Assembly (NCBI RefSeq): GCF_036250755.1
Contig: NZ_CP109583.1
Coordinates: 3,782,001 to 3,846,000, forward strand
Direction of reading: 5' to 3'
DNA from: Streptomyces uncialis
Lineage (GTDB): Bacteria > Actinomycetota > Actinomycetes > Streptomycetales > Streptomycetaceae
Length of the DNA stretch: 64,000 nucleotides
A program made the translations under genes and the position numbers. Positions 48,238 through 56,003 of this stretch are shown in pieces. The notes beneath the pieces were generated by a model that saw nothing but the letters and a program-made list of their open reading frames with translations, searched no databases and was not told the DNA's origin. How positions within the stretch are numbered: the stretch's first letter is position 1; each line of letters starts with the position of its first letter.

Positions 48238-49191
48238 GTGCCCGCACGAAACGATCCCCCGGCGAAGCCCACGAATCCCCCGAAGCCGACGCAGCAGCCG
48301 TCCGCCGCACCCGCACCCGCACCCGCACCCGCACCCGCCGGGGAGCGTCCCGGGACGGGTACCCCAGCGGCTCCGGGTGCTCCGGGTGCTCCGGGTGCTC
48401 CGGCTACAGGTACAACAGGTACAGGTGGGGGCGCGGGCACAGGTACCAGTGCGGGCGCGGGTGCGGAGAAGTCCGCGAAGAGCGAGCAGACCCGCACCCT
48501 CATCCTGGAGACCGCGCTCCGGCTGTTCCAGGAGCGCGGCTACGACAAGACGACGATGCGGGCCATCGCCAAGGAGGCGGGCGTCTCCGTCGGCAACGCG
48601 TACTACTACTTCGACGGCAAGGAACACCTGATCCAGGGGGTCTACGACCGGATCTCCGTCGAGCACGCGAGAGCGGTGCGCCCGATCCTCGACAGGGAGA
48701 CGGACTTCGAGGCCCGGCTGGCCGGGGTGCTCACCGCCTGGGTGGACATCTCGGAGCCATACCACGAGTTCGCCGCGCAGTTCTTCAAGAACGCGGCCGA
48801 CCCCGAGAGCCCGCTCAGCCCCTTCTCACCGGAGTCCGAGGGCGCCCGGGACGCGGCGATCGACGTGCACCGGGAGGTACTCGCCGGATCGAAGGCGAAG
48901 GTGCCGGACGACCTCGCCGACATCGTCCCCGAGATGTTGTGGCTCGCCCAGATGGGACTGGTCCTGTACTGGGTCTTCGACCGCTCCGAGGGGCACGAGC
49001 GGAGCCGCAAGCTGGCCCGGCGCGGGGCCAGGCTCACCGCCCGGGGCGTGTCGCTGGCCCGGTTCCGGGTACTGCGCCCACTGGTCCGCGAGGTGTACGA
49101 ACTGTTCGCCGACTTCCGTCCCGAGGCCGAGCGCGACACGCGGCCCGAGCCCGGGGAGCCGGAGCCCGCGGACGGGACCGGCAGCCGATAG
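48238..49191 (+). CDS. TetR/AcrR-family transcriptional regulator with low-complexity N-terminal extension
   Basis: 317 residues from GTG 48238. Residues 1-80 are Pro/Ala/Gly/Thr repeats (APAPAPAPA, GAPGAPGAP, GTGGGAGTGTSAG). The TetR helix-turn-helix is at 82-130 (QTRTLILETALRLFQERGYD, MRAIAKEAGVSVGNAYYYF). The rest is a ligand-binding domain, and there is an acidic tail. It closes the membrane protein/DCC operon and probably binds the twin palindrome at 46678-46737. The 80-residue extension in front of the DNA-binding domain is not typical. Confidence 0.85.
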   Translation: MPARNDPPAKPTNPPKPTQQPSAAPAPAPAPAPAGERPGTGTPAAPGAPGAPGAPATGTTGTGGGAGTGTSAGAGAEKSAKSEQTRTLILETALRLFQERGYDKTTMRAIAKEAGVSVGNAYYYFDGKEHLIQGVYDRISVEHARAVRPILDRETDFEARLAGVLTAWVDISEPYHEFAAQFFKNAADPESPLSPFSPESEGARDAAIDVHREVLAGSKAKVPDDLADIVPEMLWLAQMGLVLYWVFDRSEGHERSRKLARRGARLTARGVSLARFRVLRPLVREVYELFADFRPEAERDTRPEPGEPEPADGTGSR

Positions 49192-49556
49192 CCAGCAGAC
49201 GGGAGTCGGAGCTTCGGGCAGTCGGGCAGTCGGGCAGTCGGGGAAACGGGTTCGGGGGATCGAGGCTCGGGGGACCCAGCAGTCGCGAGGGGTAGGACGA
49301 TCGGCGGCCCGCCATGGCGCGGGCCCGTCCGGGCAGGAGGCGCGGGCATCGCCACACGCACCGACCCGGACAGGCCGCCGCGACACCTCCCCCACGGCCC
49401 CGCACCGACCCGGACAGGCGACCGCCCACCTCCCCGACGGCCCCGCACCGACCCGGACGGGCCGCCGCCCGCCTCCCCGACGGCCGCACCACCCGCACCA
49501 CCCGCACAAGTCCGCCCACCTCCCCCACGCCCCCGCACCTCACCCGGCCGCGCGGC
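49192..49556. repeat. Intergenic region with three 44-bp tandem repeats
   Basis: 365 bases between the TetR gene and the convergent MMPL gene. The core CGCACCGACCCGGAC recurs at 49357, 49401 and 49444, giving 43-44 bp units that also share CCTCCCC and ACGGCC parts, to about 49487. Near 49217-49240 GGGCAGTC occurs four times in a row. No gene is seen. Confidence 0.55.
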
Positions 49557-52016
49557 TCACCCCCGTACCCCCTCCCCCGCCAGTTCCACGTCGTGGACCA
49601 TCGGGGCTGCGGGCACCATGACCCGCAGGGTCCGTTCCCCGAGTCCCTCCGCGCCCGTGACCAGCAGATACGGGCCGGGGGCCGGGGCCGCGAGGATGTA
49701 CGAGCCGTCCGCCGGCGAGGTCACCCGGTCCAGCCGGTCGCCCTCGACCGAGCGGAGGGTCACCGTCGCCCCCGCGACGGGTCCGCCCTCCGTCGTACGG
49801 ATGAACCCGTGGAGCACCGCGCCGCCCTTCGCGAGCGCTCCGGCCGCCTCACGCCCCGCCTCCCGTACGGGGGCCTCCGGCGCTTCGACCGCCAGATGCG
49901 GAAGGCGCCGTTCCAGCCACGCGGGCAGCCACCAGTTGGCCCGGCCCAGCAGATGCATCACGGCCGGGACCAGCGCCGTCCGCAGGACGAACGCGTCCAC
50001 GGCGACCGCCACCGCGAGCCCCACGCCCGCGACCGCACCCTCCATGTCCCCGCTCAGCACGAACGCGGAGAAGACGCAGATCATGATGAGCGCGGCGCAG
50101 TTGATGACGCGGCTGGTCTCGGCGAGCCCCACCCGGACCGCTCGCGCGTTGTCCCCGGTGTGCACCCACTCCTCGTGCATCCGGCTGACCAGGAACACCT
50201 GGTAGTCCATCGACAGCCCGAACAGCAGCGACAGCATGATGACGGGCAGGAACGCGCTGATCGGGCCCTCCTTGCCGACCCCGATCAGCTCGGTGCCCCA
50301 GCCCCACTGGAAGATCGCGACCAGCACCCCGAACGAGGCCGCCGCCGCGACGAGGTTCATCAGGGCCGCCGTCAGCGGGACGACGAGCGAACGGAACGCG
50401 ATCATCAGCAGGACGAAGCCCAGGCCGATGATCGTCCCGACGAAGTACGGCAGCCGGTCGGCCGTCTGCGCGGCGAAGTCCTTGAACACCGCCGTGACCC
50501 CGCCGACATGGCCCTCCACACCCGCGTCGGGCAGCAGATCCCCGCGCAGCCGGTCGATCAGCCGGTCGGTCTCCACGGACTGCGGTGACGTGGTGGGGAC
50601 GATCCGGACGACGGACACCCCGTTCGCGGGCGGCGCGAGAGCGGCCCGCGCCACCCCTTCGTCGGCCTGGACACCGCTCACCAGCCGTTCCAGCGCGGCC
50701 GGTTCGGCGCCCTGCGCGACAACGACCAGCGGACCGTTGAAGCCCGGCCCGAAACCGTCCGCCAGGATGTCGTACGCCTGCCGGGTGGTCAGATCCTCCT
50801 GGTGGTTGCCCTGGTCGGTGGCGCCGAGCCGCATCGACAGGACCGGTACGGCCAGCGCGGCCATCACCACCAGTGCGACCGCCGCGATGGCCTTCGGCCG
50901 CCGCTCCACCCGCACCGACCAGCGCGCGGCGAGTCCGCTCGGCTCCGACCGCTCCGGACCGTCCACCGCGAGCGCGCGCCGCTGACGGCGGCCGAGCACG
51001 CGTGTGCCGATGAACCCGAGCAGCGCGGGCAGCAGCGTCACCGCGGCGAGCACGCTGAGGACCACCGTCAGGGACGCGGCGATGACGACCCCGTCGAGGA
51101 ACCGCAGATTCGTGACGAGCATGCCCGCGAGCGCGATGCAGACCGTGGCGCCCGCGAAGACGACGGCCCGCCCCGAGGTGTCCAGCGCCGCGACGGCCGA
51201 CTCCTCGGTCGCGTCGCCGCGCAGCAGACCCCGCCGGTGCCGGGTCACGATGAACAGCGCGTAGTCGATACCCACCCCGAGCCCGATCAGCGAGCCCAGC
51301 AGCGGGGCCAGGTCCGGGATCGGGGTGCCGTGGCTCAGCAGCATCGTGCCGAGCATCCCCGTACCGACACCGAACACGGCGACGACGATGGGCAGCAGCA
51401 TCGCGAACAGCGAGCCGAACGCGAGGAACAGCACGACGGCGGCTGCCACGATGCCGACGAGTTCCGAGGTCCCGGCGTGCGGCTGCTGGATACGGGCGAT
51501 GGCCTGGCCGCCGACCTCGACCTCCAGCCCGTCGACGCCCGCGCCCCGCGCCGTGTCCACCACGTTCTGCGCGGTGTCCACCACGTTCTGCGCGAGTTCC
51601 GTCGGCACGGAGTTCGCCTGCTCGGTGAAGCTGACCTCCGCGAAGGCCGTCCGGCCGTCGTCGCTGATCCGCGCGACGGCCGCGGGATCGTCCCCGTACG
51701 GACCGGCTACCGCGCCGATGCCCTTCATCGCGGCGATCTCACGCAGCGCGGGTTCGATCCGCGACCGTACGCCGTCGTCGCGCACCGAGCCGTCGTCGAC
51801 CCGCCACACCACCGTGCCCGCGTCCCCGGCACTGTCCGGGAACGCCTTCTCCAACAGGTCGTACGCCTGCGCGGAGTCGGTACCGGGCAGGGAGAAGTCG
51901 TTGGAATAGTCGGTTCCGGCGGAGGAACCCGCCGTACCGAGGCCGAACAGCACCCCCACCCACAGCACCAGGACCACCAGCCGGTGCCGGTAGCACCAGC
52001 GCGCCAATGCCGCCAC
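49557..52016 (-). CDS. MMPL/RND-family transporter with C-terminal carboxypeptidase-regulatory-like domain
   Basis: 819 residues from GTG 52016 behind AAGGAG. Residues 1-700 follow the MMPL layout: helix near 10-30 (VVLVLWVGVLFGLGTAG), an outer loop, helices 2-6 including a GLGVGIDYALFIVTRHR motif with the functional Asp-Tyr pair, a second outer loop and a second helix set (LSLLFGLSMDYQVFLVSRMHEEW). Such proteins export lipids or small molecules by proton coupling. The last 85 residues (VLHGFIRTTEGGPVAGATVTL, PADGSYILAAPAPGPYLL) form a carboxypeptidase-regulatory-like beta domain not normal for MMPL. It is divergent from a two-component system. Confidence 0.85.
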   Translation of the reverse strand: MAALARWCYRHRLVVLVLWVGVLFGLGTAGSSAGTDYSNDFSLPGTDSAQAYDLLEKAFPDSAGDAGTVVWRVDDGSVRDDGVRSRIEPALREIAAMKGIGAVAGPYGDDPAAVARISDDGRTAFAEVSFTEQANSVPTELAQNVVDTAQNVVDTARGAGVDGLEVEVGGQAIARIQQPHAGTSELVGIVAAAVVLFLAFGSLFAMLLPIVVAVFGVGTGMLGTMLLSHGTPIPDLAPLLGSLIGLGVGIDYALFIVTRHRRGLLRGDATEESAVAALDTSGRAVVFAGATVCIALAGMLVTNLRFLDGVVIAASLTVVLSVLAAVTLLPALLGFIGTRVLGRRQRRALAVDGPERSEPSGLAARWSVRVERRPKAIAAVALVVMAALAVPVLSMRLGATDQGNHQEDLTTRQAYDILADGFGPGFNGPLVVVAQGAEPAALERLVSGVQADEGVARAALAPPANGVSVVRIVPTTSPQSVETDRLIDRLRGDLLPDAGVEGHVGGVTAVFKDFAAQTADRLPYFVGTIIGLGFVLLMIAFRSLVVPLTAALMNLVAAAASFGVLVAIFQWGWGTELIGVGKEGPISAFLPVIMLSLLFGLSMDYQVFLVSRMHEEWVHTGDNARAVRVGLAETSRVINCAALIMICVFSAFVLSGDMEGAVAGVGLAVAVAVDAFVLRTALVPAVMHLLGRANWWLPAWLERRLPHLAVEAPEAPVREAGREAAGALAKGGAVLHGFIRTTEGGPVAGATVTLRSVEGDRLDRVTSPADGSYILAAPAPGPYLLVTGAEGLGERTLRVMVPAAPMVHDVELAGEGVRG

Positions 52017-52440
52017 GTCGTCCGCTCCTTCTGTTCACGCGGCACGGCGGACACCGGCGGCCCAGGTCGCCGCCGATCACCGCCGCGCCGCACTCGGGCC
52101 CCCGGGTCGGACCCAGCATCGGACGGTGAGGAGGCACGCGGGACGCCCCGGACGGGACTCCCAACCGACTCCCAGGGTTCCCAACCGGCTCACAGGCTTC
52201 CCAGCGGACTCCCAGGCTTCCCAACGGACTCCCAGGGTTCTCCACCGCTCGGGGGCGACGGCGCCAGGACGACAGCTCGCGTGGGCGCCGGTACGACGGG
52301 CAGCCATGACTGTCCCCGGCCGTCCGGTGTCGTCCCCCGTGCCGTCCGGTGCCATTCGCGCCGCCAACTCCCCCTATTTCTCAGGGAACTCCCAAGCTCT
52401 GAACAGTCACCGGGACGGTCACGGGACCGATACTGAGGGC
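52017..52440. repeat. Divergent intergenic region with 20-bp tandem repeats
   Basis: 424 bases between MMPL and the response regulator. From 52156 to 52246 a 20-bp unit close to GACTCCCAGGSTTCCCAACG is repeated about four and a half times. Promoters for both genes should lie here, and the repeats could be binding sites or a slippage array. Confidence 0.6.
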
Positions 52441-53361
52441 ATGAGCGAGCCCGGTCAGCAGCGCGGCGCCGGTGCGGTGGAGGGACGGGACCCGGGCGGT
52501 TCCGGCGGCTCCGCCGCGGCCGGTGCCACGAGCGAGGGCCCGCCAAGGAACGCCGGAGGCACAGGCGACACCCGGCCGGGGAGCCCCGGAGGTACGAGCG
52601 ACGCCCGGCCAGGGAACCCCGGGGGCAACAGCGACGCCCCGCCAGGGAACGCCGGGCCCACAGGCGGCGACCCGACAGGGCTCCCGGGCGCCGGGGTGCT
52701 CGTCGTCGAGGACGAGCCGAGCATCGCCGACGTCCTGTCCATCGCCCTGCGCTACCACGGCTTCGAGGTGTCCACCGCGGCCACCGTCCGCCAGGCCCGG
52801 TACCTCGTCGAGCGGGTCCGCCCGGACGCCGTGCTCCTCGATGTGATGCTCCCCGACGGCGACGGCCGCGAGCTCGGACGGGAACTGCGCACCGCGCAAC
52901 CGGAGACGGCGATCGTCTTCCTCACCGCCCGGGACGCGCCCGCCGAGATCGTCGGTGCCCTCGGCGTCGGCGACGACTACATCACCAAACCGTTCCACAT
53001 CGACGAGGTGGTCGCCCGGATCACCGCCGTCCTGCGCCGCACCCGCCCCGCCGACGTCCTCCCCCGCCGCCCGCCGCTGCGCCACGGCGACCTGGAGCTC
53101 GACGAGACGACATACAGCGTCCGCCGCGCCGGCCGCAGCACTCAGCTCACCCCCACCGAGTACGCGCTGCTGCGCTTCCTCGTCCGCAACGCCGGGCAGA
53201 TCGTCCCGAAGGAACAGCTCCTGCGTCATGTGTGGCAGTACGAGCACGCGGCCGAGTCGACCGTGGTGGAGACGTACATCAGCTATCTGCGCCGCAAACT
53301 CAACGCGCTGGGGCCGCCGTTGATCACGACCCGGCGCGGGGTCGGCTACGGGCTCGTCTGA
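52441..53361 (+). CDS. OmpR-family response regulator with disordered N-terminal extension
   Basis: 306 residues from ATG 52441. Residues 1-83 are Gly/Pro/Asn-rich repeats (TRPGSPGGTS, ARPGNPGGNS, APPGNAGPTG). The receiver domain follows (VLVVEDEPSIADVLS, phosphoacceptor in VLLDVMLPDGDG, Lys in YITKPFHIDE), then a winged-helix DNA-binding domain (LTPTEYALLRFLVRNAGQIV, VVETYISYLRRKL, TRRGVGYGLV). It forms a pair with the histidine kinase five bases downstream, similar to TrcRS-type systems. The 83-residue N-terminal extension is not typical of this family. Confidence 0.9.
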   Translation: MSEPGQQRGAGAVEGRDPGGSGGSAAAGATSEGPPRNAGGTGDTRPGSPGGTSDARPGNPGGNSDAPPGNAGPTGGDPTGLPGAGVLVVEDEPSIADVLSIALRYHGFEVSTAATVRQARYLVERVRPDAVLLDVMLPDGDGRELGRELRTAQPETAIVFLTARDAPAEIVGALGVGDDYITKPFHIDEVVARITAVLRRTRPADVLPRRPPLRHGDLELDETTYSVRRAGRSTQLTPTEYALLRFLVRNAGQIVPKEQLLRHVWQYEHAAESTVVETYISYLRRKLNALGPPLITTRRGVGYGLV

Positions 53362-53366
53362 CGGCC

Positions 53367-54905
53367 ATGGTCTCTCGCGCGTACCGGCGCCACCGGCCGC
53401 ACCGCGGGGCACGGTCCCTGCGCGCCAAGCTGACCCTGCTCAACGTCGGACTGCTCGCCCTCGGGATCGTCGTCGCGAGCGCCGTGAGCATGATGGGGAT
53501 GCGGCACTTCTTCCTCGACAGCATCGACGACCAGCTGCACGCCACCCGCTCCGCCCTCCAGCACTCCCGGCTCACCCTCCAGCAGATCGAGACCCTCAGC
53601 GAACTGGGCATCGCCCTCGACCAGCTCTCCCCGAAGGGCGACCAGCCGGGTGCGCTGCCCCACTCGAACTCCCTGTTCGTGGCACTGGACACGACCGGCG
53701 GACCCATCCGGGTGGCGGCCCTGGAGCCCACCGGGCGCCAACGCGCCCTCGCCGCCGCGGTCGACGACGCCGCGGGCCTCGCCCGCGAAGCCCGGGTCCA
53801 GGACGTGACACTGGACGGCGAGCCGCACCGCGCGGTCGCCGCCATGCTCGACGACGGGACGACGGTGCTGCTGGCCGCGTCGACCGAGGCCGTGCACGCC
53901 AACATCCGCAAGGCCCTACGGGCCGATCTCGGGCTCAGCGCGGTGCTGCTGGGTCTGCTCGCGGTGCTCACGATGATCGGCGCGCGCCACCGGCTGCGTC
54001 CGCTGGAGGACATGGTCGAGACCGCGTCCGCGATCGCCGACGGCGATCTGACCCGCCGGGTCCCGTCCAGCAAGCATCCGGCCACGGAGGTCGAACAGCT
54101 GCGGCTCGCGCTCAACTCCATGCTCCAGCAGGTCGAGACCGCGTATCTGACCCGGGAGCGCAGCGCGGAGCAGCTGCGACGGTTCGTCGCGGACGCCTCG
54201 CACGAGCTGCGCACCCCGCTGTCCGCGATCCGCGGCTATCTCCAGCTCTACGAGAAGGGGATGCTGATCGCCCCCGGTGAACGCGCCCGGGCCTGGACCA
54301 GGATCAACTCCGAGGTGGACCGGATGCACCACCTGGTGGACGAACTGCTCACCCTCGCCCGCCTGGACCAGCGGCCCGAGCTACGGCTGCGCAACGTCGA
54401 CCTGTGCGCCCTGGCCCGCGAGGCCGCGGCGGACCTCCGGGTGCAGCAACCCGAGCGGCCCGTGACGGTAGCGGCCGACGGGGTGCTGCTGGTGTACGCG
54501 GACGAGTCCGGGTTGCGTCAGGTGCTGGGGAACCTGGTCGGGAACGTCCGCGTGCACACGCCCGCCTCCACGGCGGTCACGCTGACGGTGGAACGGGTGG
54601 ACTCCGTGGTCCGGCTCTCGGTGGCGGACCGTGGCCCGGGGCTGGCCGAGGAGGACGTGTCCCGGGTGTTCGACCGCTTCTTCCGCGCGGGCGGTGGCGC
54701 GGGCGGTGGCAGTGGCAGTGGCACGGGCGGAGGCGCGGGCAGCGGCCTGGGCGGAGGCACGGGCGGAGGCGCGGGCAGCGGCCTGGGAATGGCCATCGTC
54801 CGCGGGGTCGTCGAGGCACACGGAGGCCACGTGACGGTACAGCCCCGCCCGAACGGCGGCCTCACGGTACTGGTGTCCCTCCCGGTGCAAGGCGCGGCCC
54901 GGTAG
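53367..54905 (+). CDS. Sensor histidine kinase with duplicated glycine-rich G-box insert
   Basis: 512 residues from ATG 53367. Two membrane helices border a short outer domain (LLNVGLLALGIVVASAVSMM and GLSAVLLGLLAVLTMIGA), then a HAMP-like region and HisKA with the phosphoacceptor in FVADASHELRTPLSAIRGY. The HATPase domain has an N box (QVLGNLVGNVRVH) and a G1 box (VADRGPGLAEED). Where a single short lid and G2 box normally stand, there is an expanded Gly/Ser/Ala run made by a 36-bp duplication that repeats GSGLG, before GLGMAIVRGVVEAHGG. Transcription follows the response regulator. Confidence 0.9.
   Translation: MVSRAYRRHRPHRGARSLRAKLTLLNVGLLALGIVVASAVSMMGMRHFFLDSIDDQLHATRSALQHSRLTLQQIETLSELGIALDQLSPKGDQPGALPHSNSLFVALDTTGGPIRVAALEPTGRQRALAAAVDDAAGLAREARVQDVTLDGEPHRAVAAMLDDGTTVLLAASTEAVHANIRKALRADLGLSAVLLGLLAVLTMIGARHRLRPLEDMVETASAIADGDLTRRVPSSKHPATEVEQLRLALNSMLQQVETAYLTRERSAEQLRRFVADASHELRTPLSAIRGYLQLYEKGMLIAPGERARAWTRINSEVDRMHHLVDELLTLARLDQRPELRLRNVDLCALAREAAADLRVQQPERPVTVAADGVLLVYADESGLRQVLGNLVGNVRVHTPASTAVTLTVERVDSVVRLSVADRGPGLAEEDVSRVFDRFFRAGGGAGGGSGSGTGGGAGSGLGGGTGGGAGSGLGMAIVRGVVEAHGGHVTVQPRPNGGLTVLVSLPVQGAAR
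54723..54787 (+). repeat. 36-bp tandem duplication in the kinase G2 box
   Basis: A 29-bp segment starting ACGGGCGGAGGCGCGGG is repeated without change at 54723 and 54759, so the period is 36 bp or 12 codons. It duplicates the stretch encoding GGGAGSGLGGGT, including the ATP-lid motif GSGLG. Confidence 0.8.
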
Positions 54906-54970
54906 GGGGGTACATCAGCGCGGCCCGAGGCTGGGGTGTCACGAGGCTGGGGTGTCACGGAGGGGGCGTG

Positions 54971-55405
54971 TCACGGGGCGGGGGTGCCCCCTGGCAGAGG
55001 TGTGGGCGTCACGGGCACCAGGGCCCACACCGTCGTGCCACCGCATCCCCGATGCCAGACGCCCCACGCCTCGGTAAGCGTCTCCACCAGCCGCAGCCCG
55101 CGCCCACCCTCCTCGTACCAGGTGCCCGCCCCCCGTATTCGAGGACTCTGCCCACTCGCATCGGTGACCTCGATGAAGCACGCGCCGTCCGCGAGAACCG
55201 TGACGGCGACCTCGAACTCCCCCTCAGAACCAGGTCCGTATCGAACCGAGTTGGTGGCGAGCTCCGAGATCAGCAACACCGTGTCGTCCAGCGAACCGTC
55301 ACCCTCGGTACGTCCCCACGCGATCAGATGGTCATGCACGCGCCGCCGGGCGAGGGCCACGGACGCGGGATGACGCGGGAGGCGGAAGACATTGCGACGC
55401 GACAC
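54971..55405 (-). CDS. SpoIIAB/RsbW-like ATP-binding protein
   Basis: 144 residues from GTG 55405, close behind GGAGGAGGGG. HATPase motifs are visible: LISELATNSVRYG (N box), FIEVTDASGQSPR (G1-like) and EEGGRGLRLVETLTEAWGV (glycine box). Such small kinases regulate sigma factors or partner proteins in Streptomyces. It converges with the sensor kinase gene. A longer upstream frame exists but lacks a ribosome site and is compositionally poor. Confidence 0.8.
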   Translation of the reverse strand: MSRRNVFRLPRHPASVALARRRVHDHLIAWGRTEGDGSLDDTVLLISELATNSVRYGPGSEGEFEVAVTVLADGACFIEVTDASGQSPRIRGAGTWYEEGGRGLRLVETLTEAWGVWHRGCGGTTVWALVPVTPTPLPGGTPAP

Positions 55406-56003
55406 CGTCCCCTCCTCCACCGCTCGAAACACAGCACCCACACGACGCACACGGGTGCGACACATGATGCAGGCTCCGACGGCCGTACGGTGTCCCGGAA
55501 GTGTCGCGAACCCATGGAGATTCGGCCACGTCCGACCGCGCGACCCCCTGCCTGAAGCAGGCCCGCCCCGACCCGGACCGGGCGAACAGGGACAGAGCAC
55601 ACCTCAACCCCCGGCAATCACACCAGCCGACCACCAACGCGGCCACAGGCCACTCGGACAGATACGCGAACCCCGCGCAACCCCGTGTCACGCCGCCCGT
55701 ACGGTCCCGGCCCACCGGCACCCCACGCTGCTCAGCTTGCCTGTCGCCACACCTTCCTCGCACAGCTGGTACGAGCCCGGACCCACGTCGCCGACCCCGA
55801 CCGACCCCACCGACCGCAGGACCTCCAACACCCGGCCGCGCCCCATGAACCAATCCGTGGCCTGAACCCGCCGGTCGCACCACCGCGTCCACGGACACAC
55901 GCCATCACCGCACCGCACCGCAGACCCGCCAACCCCGCCGGCCCACCGGCTCACACGCTCCACCGCGGACCGTGAAGTCGTAAGGGCCACGAGGGGGCCG
56001 AAC
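55406..56003. other. Intergenic region, no gene recognised
   Basis: 598 bases. Open frames on both strands are low-quality (Pro/Arg/Thr or Gly/Arg/Val-rich) without convincing starts. The region presumably holds the promoter of the leftward SpoIIAB-like gene near 55420-55500, where the GC content dips slightly. Confidence 0.45.

Noticed and set aside
55332..55898. 188-residue minus-strand frame in the gap before the phosphoesterase
   Set aside because: It overlaps the start of the SpoIIAB-like gene, is Gly/Arg/Cys-rich without family motifs, and has no ribosome site.
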